NCBI GenBank assembly: GCA_043744255.1
Contig: JAYTVA010000062.1
Span: 1-64,000 of the forward strand
Direction of reading: 5' to 3'
From: UKL13-2 sp043744255
GTDB lineage: Bacteria; Pseudomonadota; Gammaproteobacteria; Burkholderiales; Usitatibacteraceae
DNA: 64,000 bases
Each line of letters opens with the position of its first letter. Positions within the stretch are counted from its first letter, which is position 1. The notes beneath the pieces were generated by a model. That model did not search any database and was not told the origin of the DNA. It saw nothing but the letters and a program-made list of their open reading frames with translations. Of the stretch, positions 51,954-62,019 are shown one piece after another. Made by a program: the position numbers and the translations under genes.

Positions 51954-52604
51954 CTATTTGGGCGGCACATCGCTCCGATCATTGGCACGAGGCGGCGCAC
52001 TACGAAAAATCGATTTATACGCGGCGAGCTGTTTTTCCAGCTCTTCTATTTTTAACCGCAAGTTCCGTGCCTCTGTTTGTGCCACGGTCAGTTCATCGCG
52101 CCGGGCACCTTGGGTTTTCACCTGCGTTTCGCGCGCCAACTCGGCTTGGCGCTTGCGTACTTGCACCAACGATTGAATTAGCACCGCCAACGCGCGCACC
52201 TCAGGGTCTGGCGAGGTCGCGGTGACGGTGCCGTTGAACGCAATCGGGTCAACCAACGCGATGATTTCGTCGTCGTTATTCGCTAGGGCGTTGGTCGGCG
52301 CGGGCGGAGCGAGTGACAGCCACACTGCCAACCGCACCCGGTTCATATCGCTGCGATCCTGGGTGTAGTCGGTGCGGGCACGATCACGCTCGGCGATGAA
52401 TTCGGCTTGCGGAAGTTTGCGCGCTTGCAAAATCAGCGTCATCAGTTGATCGACCGTAGACGTGGCCTGCACGGTGATGACCCGTGGCGCTGGCTTGGGC
52501 AGGGTCTCGACGCGCTTACTGTCAAGCGCGCAGGCCGACAGCAGCAGCGCCAGTGTTGTAGCGAGCCAAATTTGTACAAGTTGGAATGGTGAGTGCGCGC
52601 GCAT
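51954..52604 (-). CDS. QseG-like lipoprotein
   Basis: 216 residues from ATG 52604; the open frame extends upstream into the kinase gene. The N-terminus is a lipoprotein signal: IWLATTLALLLSAC with the lipobox cysteine. The C-terminus is a coiled coil (TEARNLRLKIEELEKQLAAY). In GlrK-QseG-GlrR loci the middle gene is an outer-membrane lipoprotein that binds the kinase's periplasmic domain; this gene has the same place, size and signal. Sequence similarity to QseG is only inferred. Confidence 0.7.
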   Translation of the reverse strand: MRAHSPFQLVQIWLATTLALLLSACALDSKRVETLPKPAPRVITVQATSTVDQLMTLILQARKLPQAEFIAERDRARTDYTQDRSDMNRVRLAVWLSLAPPAPTNALANNDDEIIALVDPIAFNGTVTATSPDPEVRALAVLIQSLVQVRKRQAELARETQVKTQGARRDELTVAQTEARNLRLKIEELEKQLAAYKSIFRSAPPRANDRSDVPPK

Positions 52605-52647
52605 AACATCCCAATTATTGCGCGAATTGTCGACCAAGAACACCACG

Positions 52648-54237
52648 CTACCCTTCCACTTTTGGCTGCTTCGGCACCACCACCCGCATGCGCGCGCCGT
52701 CAGCGGCAATCGAGCTCACCGAGCCCTGGTGCATCTCAACGTAATCACGCACAATCGCGAGCCCAAGCCCGGTGCCCTTGGTGCCGGTAGCGACCGCCGA
52801 TTGACTGCGATAAAACGGATCAAATATTTTTTCGCGCTCTTCTGGCGGTATGCCGGGTCCCTCGTCAATTACTTCCATGATCGCCTGATCGTGGCGTTTG
52901 CCCAAGCGCACGACGATCGTTCCGCCGACCGGCGAATACTTCACGGCATTCGACAGCAAATTATCTATTACCACGCGTAGCTTGCCTGCGTCACCCATGA
53001 TGCTGGTCTTCTCGCAGTCACGCTGAATCTTCAACGACTTTGCCGTCACCGCAATTTTCTGCGCATCGATCACTTCATCAATCAAATCTTTGAGCTGCAA
53101 AGGCTTTAGTTCTAGTGCCGTCTTTTGCGCGATGCGCGAAGCCGATTGTGATTGCGAATAGGTGAGCAAATCCTGAATCAGGCGTTCTAGGGTCAGTGAG
53201 TTTTGTTTCAGGATGCGGGTGACTTCGCGTTGCTCCTCGGTCAGCTTGCCGACCACCTCATCGCCCAACAAATCAGAGCCCTCACGCAAGGCGGTAAGCG
53301 GCGTTTTGAGTTCGTGCGACACGTGCTGAAAAAATCGCGTTTTTTGATCCTCAAGTGAAATCAGGCGTTGGCGTAACCAGTCGAGCTGTTCGCCCAGCTG
53401 GCGAATATCGCGCGGCCCAGAAATCCGGATAGATCGTGCCAGCTTGCCTTGACCGAGTCGATTGATCGCATCATCGAGTTCCCGAATCGGTCGCGCCAAC
53501 GCGTACGCGAAACCGGCGATCAGGAACACCGCCACCGGTACCATGCCAACGGTCTGCCAATAAGCCTGATTTTTCGAGGTCTCTGCGTAGGCGCGCAATT
53601 CTTCGGTATCACGCTCGATCATCTTGTCGCCAAGTTGCACCAAGGTCTGCACGCGCTTGCCCAATTGTACGAAATCAACCACCAGTTTTTGTTCCAACGG
53701 CTTGTCGATTTGCCGCGAGACCGGGTCACGTGCGCCCAGTGCGGCATGTACTGACTGCTCGGCTTTACCGATGGCGTCCGTCGTGCTGCGCATTTCTGCG
53801 GGCAACGGCAGTTTCGCCATTTGCTGCAACACGCCCTGAAAATCTTCGCGCGCGTGGCGATAGCTCTCCAGCATATCAAGCTCAGGAGAAACCGCGTACA
53901 CGCGAGCGGAGCGCTCCATCGTTTGGATCAGCCCGGCCAGCTTGCGGGCATTTTCTTTCGCCTGCGAGGCATTGCGAACCGCTCGCTCGCTCTTGTTCAG
54001 CAAACGCTCCATCGACAGCGCACTGGAAACCAGACCCGCGACCAGCGGCAAGGAAACAATGATGAAGCCGGCCAGCAATAGCGCCAAAAACGTAATCGGA
54101 AAGCGCAGATGAATGCGGTGCGAGCCTGCATCGTCGTCACGGCGCGCGGGCGAATTGGGGACGGCAGCGTCTGCCGGGGTCGACGCGGGAGGCGCGGGGA
54201 GGGGTGCAGACACTGGAGCGGATGCGGGCGCGGACAT
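52648..54237 (-). CDS. glrK: Membrane sensor histidine kinase (GlrK/QseE-like)
   Basis: About 529 residues from ATG 54237. An Ala/Pro-rich N-terminal segment precedes membrane segment 1 (PITFLALLLAGFIIVSLPLV), a helical periplasmic domain, membrane segment 2 (TVGMVPVAVFLIAGFAYALA), a HAMP domain, the H-box FFQHVSHELKTPLTALREG, N-box DNLLSNAVKYSP, and G-boxes EVIDEGPGIPPEE and GTGLGLAIVRDYV. It phosphorylates the downstream response regulator. The disordered Ala/Pro N-terminus (about 40 residues) is unusual for the family. Confidence 0.9.
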   Translation of the reverse strand: MSAPASAPVSAPLPAPPASTPADAAVPNSPARRDDDAGSHRIHLRFPITFLALLLAGFIIVSLPLVAGLVSSALSMERLLNKSERAVRNASQAKENARKLAGLIQTMERSARVYAVSPELDMLESYRHAREDFQGVLQQMAKLPLPAEMRSTTDAIGKAEQSVHAALGARDPVSRQIDKPLEQKLVVDFVQLGKRVQTLVQLGDKMIERDTEELRAYAETSKNQAYWQTVGMVPVAVFLIAGFAYALARPIRELDDAINRLGQGKLARSIRISGPRDIRQLGEQLDWLRQRLISLEDQKTRFFQHVSHELKTPLTALREGSDLLGDEVVGKLTEEQREVTRILKQNSLTLERLIQDLLTYSQSQSASRIAQKTALELKPLQLKDLIDEVIDAQKIAVTAKSLKIQRDCEKTSIMGDAGKLRVVIDNLLSNAVKYSPVGGTIVVRLGKRHDQAIMEVIDEGPGIPPEEREKIFDPFYRSQSAVATGTKGTGLGLAIVRDYVEMHQGSVSSIAADGARMRVVVPKQPKVEG

Positions 54238-54371
54238 CGGATCAGCCTTACAAAAGTGACTCAAGCAAATGATACTCGGCAGCGCGGCTTGCGCCGAGTC
54301 ATCTATCGCATGCGGGGTGCGTGCTACCATTCACGGCTGATTGAGCAAATACCGTCATAAAAGACAGAATC

Positions 54372-54566
54372 ATGGCCAACTACGAATCCGAACTAACGCA
54401 ATTTATTCGCGACCTGCTCGACAAGAATCCTGAACTCAAGGAATTGCAAAAACAAAATCGCGCCACTTGGTGGGATAAGAAACTCGACGCCGATCAATTA
54501 ACACGCAACGAACAATCGGAAGCGCCGAAGCAGCCGTATGCTTATTTTCCGTTGCCAAAGGGCTAG
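54372..54566 (+). CDS. DUF3460 small protein
   Basis: 64 residues; characteristic YESELTQFIRDLLDKNPELK and RATWWDKKLDADQL. A family of unknown function found mainly in betaproteobacteria, one of the taxonomic clues here. It is divergent from the kinase gene and convergent with the transporter gene. Confidence 0.85.
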   Translation: MANYESELTQFIRDLLDKNPELKELQKQNRATWWDKKLDADQLTRNEQSEAPKQPYAYFPLPKG

Positions 54567-54621
54567 TTGATCTCGCGGCTCAGGCCGTAAGCTGCCTGAA
54601 GACGCCCGGTAATAAACGAGT

Positions 54622-55908
54622 TTAGGCCTTCACCACTTCGCCAGCCAGGGTCTCTCGCTGCTGCTGGGTGCGGCCAAGATACATCCCCAAGCCCATCATC
54701 AACAGCGCGAATGGGATGGCCATTAGCGCCATGCCGCCGGTGAGAAAGCCGAGGCTGCGCACCCCAGCGTGTACCCAGTTGGACACCGCATCGCCGCCTC
54801 GCGAGACTACGGTATCAATCACGCTCTTGGTCTTGTAGCGATCTTCGCGGCTGACGCCGGTGAACAGTATTTCGCGCGAGGGCTTGCTGATGCCGTATTC
54901 CATGGAACGGCGCATCACGGTGCAGACGACGATGACGGTGAGTGTCGGCAACGCCGCAGTGACGCCGAGTGAGATGGCGGCGAGTGCGGGCAGGATCGCG
55001 AGGCAAAATAACAGACCCGCGCGGCGCACCAACGCACTGGTAACAAATAGCTGGAGGAACAGCGTGATCGCATTCACCGCGAGGTCAATCTGCGCAAAGA
55101 GCTGCGTGCGTTCCGCTGCTGTCGGGATCGTTTCAGCGACCAGCCGGAGCTGCTCAAGATAGAAGTAAGTACCCAAGGCTTGACCGAGGAAAATGTAACA
55201 GGCGATCGCGAACAAATACGGCGATTGAAATACGTGCTTGATGCCGTCGAGCACACCGCCACCCAGCGCCTGCTCCTGCGCGGCCTCGGCCACCCGCTCG
55301 GCATCTGACATGCCCGCGCGATGCCGCGCCCAGTGGCCGAGGCCAACGATGCACAACATGGATACACCGAGCAGCGTGGCGGAGATCAGCAACAGATTCG
55401 GCACGCCCACTTGCTTGACCAATAGTGCGGTGATTGCGGGACCCGCCATCGCGCCAAGGCTGCCACCGGCGGCGATACCGCCGAACAAGCGCTTGGCACG
55501 ATCACTATTGAACACGTCCGTCATGAAACTCCAGAACACGCTCACCACGAAATAGTTGAACACCGAAATCCACACGTAGAAGCTCTTCGCCACGACCGAT
55601 TTGTCGAACGCACTTGACTGGAGCGCGACGTAAAAAAACAAAATGTTCGTGATGAAAAACAGATATACGATCGGCAAAAAAATACGCCTTGGCCAACGCG
55701 ATGAAATCCAGCCGAATAGCGGCGTGATCGCCAACATGCCGACGAAGGTCGCCGTCCACAGCCAAGGCAGATTCTTTAGGCCACCCTGAATGCCCATCTC
55801 TTCACGCACGGGGCGCAGCACGTAATACGAGCAAAGCAAAAAGAAAAAATAGGCGAACGCCCACGCGAAGGCGATCCACTCGTCACGTTTGATGTCGATG
55901 ATTTTCAA
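54622..55908 (-). CDS. MFS / ATP-ADP-carrier-like membrane transporter
   Basis: 428 residues, about 12 membrane segments. The N-terminal region (AWAFAYFFFLLCSYYVLRPV followed by REEMGIQGG) and the segment FGGIAAGGSLGAMAGPAITA are typical of the MFS/NTP-transporter-like family (TlcC-related) of free-living proteobacteria. Substrate unknown. Alone between DUF3460 and serB. Confidence 0.8.
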   Translation of the reverse strand: MKIIDIKRDEWIAFAWAFAYFFFLLCSYYVLRPVREEMGIQGGLKNLPWLWTATFVGMLAITPLFGWISSRWPRRIFLPIVYLFFITNILFFYVALQSSAFDKSVVAKSFYVWISVFNYFVVSVFWSFMTDVFNSDRAKRLFGGIAAGGSLGAMAGPAITALLVKQVGVPNLLLISATLLGVSMLCIVGLGHWARHRAGMSDAERVAEAAQEQALGGGVLDGIKHVFQSPYLFAIACYIFLGQALGTYFYLEQLRLVAETIPTAAERTQLFAQIDLAVNAITLFLQLFVTSALVRRAGLLFCLAILPALAAISLGVTAALPTLTVIVVCTVMRRSMEYGISKPSREILFTGVSREDRYKTKSVIDTVVSRGGDAVSNWVHAGVRSLGFLTGGMALMAIPFALLMMGLGMYLGRTQQQRETLAGEVVKA

Positions 55909-55946
55909 GATGGTGTTTTCATAGGCAATGCGCGAAGTCTACGGGC

Positions 55947-56807
55947 TTAATAGGCTGGGAACAATGCCAACACGCCATCGAGGCCAACGTGGTTGAAGGC
56001 GACCGTCGCCGCTGCCCGTACCACTGGCTTGGCGCGATACGCCACTGAGGTGCCCGCGACCGCCATCATCGGTAAATCATTCGCGCCGTCGCCCATGACC
56101 ATGACTTGTTCGCGGCGCAATCCCAGTGCGGCTGCGGCTTCCTGTACATGCCGCGCCTTCGCGTCTGCGTCGCACAACACGCCCAGCACCCGCCCGGTGA
56201 GTTTGCCGTCGATTACTTCCAGCGTATTTGAAAACGCGAAATCAAAACCGAGCCGAGCCTTCAGTCGCTCGGTGAAAAACGTGAAGCCGCCGGACACGAG
56301 CAGTAATTTGATGCCGTGTTTTTTTGCCGCGTGGAACAGTATTTCTGCGCCGGGGGTTAATCGCAATCGCTGTTCGTACACGCGCGTGAGTACGCTCTCG
56401 GGTAGTCCGGCGAGCACGGCCACGCGCTGCCGCAAGCTGGTCGGCCAATCGAGTTCACCGCGCATGGCGGCTTCGGTGACGGCGGCTACTTCTGATTTCT
56501 TGCCCGCGAAATCCGCGATCTCGTCGATGCACTCAATGGTGATGAGGGTCGAGTCCATGTCGGTGGCGATTAGGCCAAAGTCGTTTAGGGACGCGGTGTT
56601 TAGAGCAAATGCCCAATCGAGTTTGGCGCGCTCGCAGTGGGTCGTGACGGCGGCGGTAGTGGTTGGATCAGCCGTGAGTAGACGGAACGCCTGGTGCTGA
56701 AATGCACCGCTGATTTTTTCGATGCCGTTGGCGTGCGACAAGGCATGCAGGGTTTTCAAGTCCTGCGTTTCGATGTCGGGGGATTGGATGATGAGGTTGT
56801 GGGTCAT
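55947..56807 (-). CDS. serB: Phosphoserine phosphatase SerB
   Basis: 286 residues from ATG 56807; the open frame extends further but runs into a palindromic repeat. HAD-type catalytic motif LIATDMDSTLITIECIDE, motif II VSGGFTFFTERLK and motif III MVMGDGANDLPMMAVAG. It makes serine from phosphoserine. The N-terminal ACT-like part is short, as in many proteobacterial SerB. Lies downstream of mfd on the same strand. Confidence 0.94.
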   Translation of the reverse strand: MTHNLIIQSPDIETQDLKTLHALSHANGIEKISGAFQHQAFRLLTADPTTTAAVTTHCERAKLDWAFALNTASLNDFGLIATDMDSTLITIECIDEIADFAGKKSEVAAVTEAAMRGELDWPTSLRQRVAVLAGLPESVLTRVYEQRLRLTPGAEILFHAAKKHGIKLLLVSGGFTFFTERLKARLGFDFAFSNTLEVIDGKLTGRVLGVLCDADAKARHVQEAAAALGLRREQVMVMGDGANDLPMMAVAGTSVAYRAKPVVRAAATVAFNHVGLDGVLALFPAY

Positions 56808-56858
56808 AAAAAATCGCTGGCAGCGCAGCTTGCTTGAGAGCGGTGGCGGGCGCGAGCT

Positions 56859-56941
56859 GTCTTCCCGGCGAAGGCCGGGATCCAATTTCGTCGTTCATCG
56901 TGCAGCGACGAAAATTGGGTTCCGGCCTTCGCCGGGAAGAC
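56859..56941. repeat. 83-bp extragenic palindrome between mfd and serB
   Basis: The first arm begins GTCTTCCCGGCGAAGGCCGG at 56859 and pairs with the last 36 bases up to 56941; only two short mismatches break a stem of about 35 bp around a 12-base loop. The core matches the widespread CCGGCGAAGGCCGG intergenic repeat of proteobacteria. Confidence 0.8.
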
Positions 56942-56967
56942 ACTGGATACGGCGGGACTGTGCCCGT

Positions 56968-59900
56968 TCACCCCGCCAACTCCCGCAATATCTGCTTAAT
57001 CTCCGCCACGCGCAATTTCACTTCGGCAATCGGTTTTTCAATTCGCAACTTATCCTGTCCCGCCAGCCGATAGTGCTTTTTCTTTTGCACCAGCGCAATC
57101 ACGCGTTGCGGCTCAATCGTCGTATCGGGGCCGAATTGTACGGTGATGGCGTTGCTGCTGGCGTCGATTTTGATGAGGTCGAGTGGCCGTCCCAATAAAC
57201 GTAGCCGATGCGAATCGACCAGTGTTTGCGCGGCTTCCGGGATGATGCCGAAGCGATCAACCAGTTCTTCGTGCAATTGATCGAGCCGGTCTTCGTCCTC
57301 GCAATTGGCGAGCCGCTTGTAAATCACCAGTCGCTCGTGCGGGTCACCGCAGTAGCTGTCGGGCAGCAGAGCGGGCGTGTGCAAATTGATTTCCGTGGCG
57401 ACATTGAGCGGCCTCATGAGGTCGGGCTCTTTGCCGGATTTCAACGATTTCACCGCAGCGTTGAGCATGTCGGAGTAAAGCGTGAAGCCAATATCTTGAA
57501 TGCCGCCGGACTGCGAATCGCCGAGCACTTCACCTGCGCCGCGAATTTCTAAATCGTGCATCGCAAGATAAAAACCAGCACCCAAATCCTCCATCATCTG
57601 AATCGCTTCGAGGCGTTTTTTGGAATTCAGCGTGAGCGCTTCGGGTGGCGGAGTGAGCAGGAAAGCATACGCCTGATGGTGTGAGCGACCGACGCGGCCA
57701 CGTAACTGATGCAATTGCGCGAGGCCGAATTTATCGGCGCGATGAATCACGATGGTGTTGGCAGTCGGGACATCGATGCCCGTTTCGATAATGGTTGAGC
57801 ATAGCAGCACGTTCGATTTCTGGTGATAGAAATCGCGCATCACGCGCTCCAGCTCACGCTCTGGCAACTGTCCATGCGCGACTGCGATGCGCGCTTCGGG
57901 CAACAACTTCTCCAGCTTCTCGCGCTGGTTCTGAATGGTCTCGACTTCGTTGTAGAGATAATAAGCCTGCCCGCCGCGCTTCAGCTCGCGCAACACCGAT
58001 TCGCGCACGATGCCATCAGAGAGCGTGTGCACAAAGGTTTTGATCGACAAGCGTCGCTGCGGGGCGGTGGCGATCACTGAAAAATCGCGCAGGCCTTCGA
58101 GCGACATCGCCAACGTGCGCGGAATCGGCGTGGCGGTGAGCGTCAGTACATCGACTTCCGCCCGCAACGTCTTCAACACTTCTTTTTGTCGCACGCCAAA
58201 GCGATGCTCTTCGTCGATGATGACGAGTCCCAAATTCTTGAACACCACATCTTTTTGAATCAGCTTGTGGGTACCAATCGCAATGTCGGCGGTCCCGTCT
58301 GCCAACGCCTTCAAGGCCACCGTTGTCTCCTTGGCGGTGCGAAAGCGCGAGAACTCGACAATCTTCACCGGCCACTCAGCGAAGCGATCTGAGAAATTTT
58401 GAAAGTGTTGTTCGGCAAGTAGCGTGGTCGGCACCAAGATCGCCACTTGCTTGCCTGCGTTCACCGCGATGAACGCGGCACGCAATGCGACCTCGGTTTT
58501 GCCAAAGCCTACGTCACCACAAACCAAGCGATCCATTGGTTGCCCACTCGTCATGTCCGCCATCACCGCCTTGATGGCGGTGGCTTGATCGGGCGTTTCT
58601 TCAAACGGGAAGGTGGCGGAGAAGGCGTCGAATTCATTTAATTTCAACGGGAATGCGAAGCCTTGTCGCGCCGCGCGGCGTGCGTAGAGGTTCAGCAATT
58701 CGGCCGCCGTGTCGCGCACCTGTTGCGCCGCACGCCGCTTGGCGCGTTCCCATTGGCCGGAGCCGAGTTTGTGTAGCGGCGCGTTTTCTGGGTTGGCACC
58801 GGTGTAGCGCGAGATCACCGAGAGTTGCGACACCGGCACAAATAATTTGTCGCTGCCGTCGTAATGCAGCTCCATGAATTCCATGCTGCCTTCGCCGAGA
58901 TCCATGTTGACGAGGCCCATGTAGCGGCCGATACCGTGCGCGGAGTGCACGACTGGATCGCCGAGGTTGACCTCGGCCAAATCGCGCAACATGCCTTCCG
59001 CGTTTGGACGCGATTTGTCGCGGCGGCGGGTCTGTTTGACCTCGCTCGCGTACAACTCGTTTTCGGTGACGATGGCGAGTTGTTCATCGCGCAACACGAA
59101 GCCTGCTTGTAGTGGCGAGGCGGTGATGACGAGTGGTTCGCTAGATAAATGCAAGCCGCCAAAGTCAAGCACTGGCGCGGCTTTCAGGCCATTTTCGGCA
59201 AGGAACTGGGCGACCGTTTCACGGCGACCCAAGCTCTCGGTGTTGACTAAAACGCGACCGGCGAAACCAGCAATGAAGTTGCGAAAACGCGCGACCGGGT
59301 CAGTCGCTTTTCGATCCACTTCAATCGCGGGTAGCGCGTCGGTGTTGGCGAACTGTTGCTCGACTGTGGCGAAGCGTTTTACACCTGCGAACAACTCATT
59401 GGTCGGCAGAAAAATATCCGCGGGTGGCAACAGCGGATGATCTTTGTCGCCGCGCAGCATGTCGTAGCGCGATTTCGCGTCCGACCAAAACGCGTCGGCG
59501 GCAGCCTCGATGTCGCCATGCGTGAACACGTGCGCGCTGGCAGGCAGGTAATCAAATACGGTGGCGGTCGCATCAAAAAAAAGCGGCAAATAATATTCCA
59601 CACCATTCGGTGCCATGCCGGCCGAAACGTCTTTATACATGCGGCGTTTGGTCGGATCGCCCTCGAAGCGATCACGAAAATTTTCGCGGAAACGATGCTG
59701 ACCTTCTTTATCCAACGGGAACTCGCGCGCGGGCAGCAAACGAATTTCGTTGACTGGATAAATGCTGCGCTGCGTGTCCACATCGAACGTGCGGATCGCC
59801 TCGATTTCATCGCCGAATAGATCAATCCGATATGGCACCGGGCTACCCATCGGGAACAAATCAATCAGCCCACCGCGCACGGCGTATTCACCCGGCGCCA

Positions 59901-60330
59901 TCACCTGCGTGGTGTTCGAGTAACCTGCCGCGACCAAATCGGCGCGCATCGCTTCCAGATCGAGCTTGGTTTTGGTGCGCAAATAAAACGAGCGGCCGAC
60001 CACGTACTCGCGGGGCGCGAGACGTGTCATGGCCGTGGTCACCGGCACGATGCCGACATCGAATGCGCCCTGCGAAAACTGATACAACGTCGCCAAGCGC
60101 TCGGACACCAAATCGGGATGCGGCGAAAAATGATCGTAAGGCAGCGTCTCCCAATCGGGCAGACGGTTCACGCGCAGACTCGGTGCAAGCCATGCAATCT
60201 CTGCCGTGAGTCGCTCGGCATCCTGCGCGCTTGCGGCGAGGATAAAGAGCGGCTTGGTGGTGCTGGCAAATCGCGCGAGGAACAACGCGTCGGCGGAACC
60301 GACCGGGGAATTATTGGCGGGCGGGTTCAT
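56968..60330 (-). CDS. mfd: Transcription-repair coupling factor Mfd
   Basis: 1120 residues. UvrB-like N-terminal region (ERLTAEIAWLAPSLRVNRLP, then DWETLPYDHFSPHPDLVSER), RNA polymerase-interacting domain around LGDPVVHSAHGIGRYMGLVN, and RecG-like translocase with Walker A VCGDVGFGKTEVALRAAFIA, DEEH box (IIDEEHRFGVRQKEVL) and the TRG motif region QLRGRVGRSHHQAYAFLL. The C-terminal TRCF domain is complete. It removes stalled RNA polymerase and recruits UvrA. Confidence 0.96.
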   Translation of the reverse strand: MNPPANNSPVGSADALFLARFASTTKPLFILAASAQDAERLTAEIAWLAPSLRVNRLPDWETLPYDHFSPHPDLVSERLATLYQFSQGAFDVGIVPVTTAMTRLAPREYVVGRSFYLRTKTKLDLEAMRADLVAAGYSNTTQVMAPGEYAVRGGLIDLFPMGSPVPYRIDLFGDEIEAIRTFDVDTQRSIYPVNEIRLLPAREFPLDKEGQHRFRENFRDRFEGDPTKRRMYKDVSAGMAPNGVEYYLPLFFDATATVFDYLPASAHVFTHGDIEAAADAFWSDAKSRYDMLRGDKDHPLLPPADIFLPTNELFAGVKRFATVEQQFANTDALPAIEVDRKATDPVARFRNFIAGFAGRVLVNTESLGRRETVAQFLAENGLKAAPVLDFGGLHLSSEPLVITASPLQAGFVLRDEQLAIVTENELYASEVKQTRRRDKSRPNAEGMLRDLAEVNLGDPVVHSAHGIGRYMGLVNMDLGEGSMEFMELHYDGSDKLFVPVSQLSVISRYTGANPENAPLHKLGSGQWERAKRRAAQQVRDTAAELLNLYARRAARQGFAFPLKLNEFDAFSATFPFEETPDQATAIKAVMADMTSGQPMDRLVCGDVGFGKTEVALRAAFIAVNAGKQVAILVPTTLLAEQHFQNFSDRFAEWPVKIVEFSRFRTAKETTVALKALADGTADIAIGTHKLIQKDVVFKNLGLVIIDEEHRFGVRQKEVLKTLRAEVDVLTLTATPIPRTLAMSLEGLRDFSVIATAPQRRLSIKTFVHTLSDGIVRESVLRELKRGGQAYYLYNEVETIQNQREKLEKLLPEARIAVAHGQLPERELERVMRDFYHQKSNVLLCSTIIETGIDVPTANTIVIHRADKFGLAQLHQLRGRVGRSHHQAYAFLLTPPPEALTLNSKKRLEAIQMMEDLGAGFYLAMHDLEIRGAGEVLGDSQSGGIQDIGFTLYSDMLNAAVKSLKSGKEPDLMRPLNVATEINLHTPALLPDSYCGDPHERLVIYKRLANCEDEDRLDQLHEELVDRFGIIPEAAQTLVDSHRLRLLGRPLDLIKIDASSNAITVQFGPDTTIEPQRVIALVQKKKHYRLAGQDKLRIEKPIAEVKLRVAEIKQILRELAG

Positions 60331-60341
60331 CTAGGTTGTAG

Positions 60342-60404
60342 GGTGGGCAACGCATAGCGTACCCACGCGGACATTCGCGGTAGGCGCGCTGTGCGTTGCC
60401 CACC
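60342..60404. repeat. 63-bp extragenic palindrome upstream of mfd
   Basis: GGTGGGCAACGCATAGCG (60342-60359) pairs with CGCTGTGCGTTGCCCACC (60387-60404), 17 of 18 positions complementary. The GGTGGGCAACGC core is a known type of dispersed proteobacterial repeat. It lies in the 154-base gap between mfd and fumarase. Confidence 0.8.
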
Positions 60405-60484
60405 GTACCGGATTAGTGAGCTGCATCATTCGAAAATATTCGTGGAAACGCCCGCCTGGCGGGGACTTTCAGCCATTGATCGAA

Positions 60485-62008
60485 TCAAACGACCACGACC
60501 GGAATCTTGCCAATCTTCGCGCGCCACTCCGCGGGTCCGGTGCGATGCACGGCGTTGCCGGTCGAATCAACGGCGACCGTGACCGGCATATCTTTAACCT
60601 CGAATTCGTAAATCGCTTCCATGCCAAGATCACCAAACGCCACCAAGCGTGAGGCTTTGATCGCTTTCGACACCAGATACGCCGCGCCACCCACCGCTAT
60701 GAAATAAGTCGCCTTGTGCTTCTTAATTTCTTCAATCGTCGCCGTGCCACGCTCGGATTTGCCGATCATGCCGATGAGCCCAGTTTTCTCCAGCATGGTC
60801 GCCGAGAATTTATCCATACGTGACGAGGTGGTGGGGCCGGCCGGGCCGACGACTTCATCGCGCACCGGGCTGACCGGGCCGACGTAATAAATCAGGCGAC
60901 CAGTCAAATCGACCGGCAGCTGTTCGCCGCGCGCGATCATGTCCACCAAGCGACGGTGTGCGGCATCGCGACCAGTAAGAATTTTTCCCGAGAGCAACAC
61001 ACGATCACCGGAGCGCAGCGAACCCAATTCTTCGCGCGAAATACCGTCGATGTTGACGCGCTTGGAGGTGGCGAAATCGAGTGTGAGCTTCGGCCAGTCT
61101 TCGAGCGAAGGCGGCGTCAACACGGCAGGGCCGGAACCATCGAGCGTGAAATGAATATGGCGGGTCGCAGCGCAGTTTGGCAGCAACGCAACCGGTTTAG
61201 AGGCTGCGTGCGTCGGGTAGTCCGTGACCTTCACGTCCAGTACGGTGGACAGTCCGCCAAGCCCCTGTGCGCCAATGCCCAGCGCATTCACCTTCTCAAA
61301 AATTTCCAAACGCAATTCATCGGCACGATTCGCTGGCCCACGCGCCTGCAACTCATGAATGTTCATCGGCTCCATCATTGCCCACTTCGCCATCAGCATC
61401 GCTTTTTCCGGCGATCCGCCGATGCCGAGTGACAATAATCCCGGCGGGCACCAGTCGGCACCCATGGTCGGCACCACTGACAGCACCCAATCGACGATGT
61501 TGTCGGACGGCAGCAGCATCGCGAATTTTGATTTGTTCTCGCTACCGCCACCTTTGGCCGCGACGATCACTTCGACTTTATTGCCGGGCACCAGCTCAAC
61601 GTGGGTCACGCCGGGCGTGTTGTCGCCGGTGTTCTTGCGCGCACCATCGGGGTCGGTCAGCATCGAGCCGCGTAGAGGATTGTTGACGTCGGTATAGGCG
61701 CGGCGCACGCCCTCGTTGACCATTTGTTCCAAAGATAGCGATGCGTCAAAACGAACATCCATGCCCACGCGCACGAACGCGATGCAAATGCCCGTGTCCT
61801 GACAAATCGGCCGATGACCTTCAGCCGCCATGCGCGAATTGATGAGGATCTGCGCCATCGCATCTTTCGCCGCTGGCGACGCTTCGCGGTTGTACGCCTC
61901 CGTCAATACCTTAATGTAGTCGGTGGGGTGGTAGTAGCTGATGTACTGAAACGCATCGGCGACTGAAGCGATGAAGTCTTCTTGCTTGATGATGGTTTGT
62001 GGGGACAT
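60485..62008 (-). CDS. fumA: Class I fumarate hydratase (Fe-S, oxygen-sensitive type)
   Basis: 507 residues from ATG 62008; the open frame extends over the neighbouring gene but the start here is MSPQTIIKQEDFI with AGAGAG upstream. Interconverts fumarate and malate in the TCA cycle. The [4Fe-4S] ligands are in HRPICQDTGICIAF, GADWCPPGLLSLGIGG and ALLPNCAATRHIHF. The C-terminal beta domain has SGKILTGRDAAHRRLVDMIA and the GPTTSSRMDKF motif. Same strand as the UPF0114 gene, 11 bases apart. The gene symbol is by similarity to E. coli fumA/fumB. Confidence 0.92.
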   Translation of the reverse strand: MSPQTIIKQEDFIASVADAFQYISYYHPTDYIKVLTEAYNREASPAAKDAMAQILINSRMAAEGHRPICQDTGICIAFVRVGMDVRFDASLSLEQMVNEGVRRAYTDVNNPLRGSMLTDPDGARKNTGDNTPGVTHVELVPGNKVEVIVAAKGGGSENKSKFAMLLPSDNIVDWVLSVVPTMGADWCPPGLLSLGIGGSPEKAMLMAKWAMMEPMNIHELQARGPANRADELRLEIFEKVNALGIGAQGLGGLSTVLDVKVTDYPTHAASKPVALLPNCAATRHIHFTLDGSGPAVLTPPSLEDWPKLTLDFATSKRVNIDGISREELGSLRSGDRVLLSGKILTGRDAAHRRLVDMIARGEQLPVDLTGRLIYYVGPVSPVRDEVVGPAGPTTSSRMDKFSATMLEKTGLIGMIGKSERGTATIEEIKKHKATYFIAVGGAAYLVSKAIKASRLVAFGDLGMEAIYEFEVKDMPVTVAVDSTGNAVHRTGPAEWRAKIGKIPVVVV

Positions 62009-62019
62009 GGTCGTACTCT

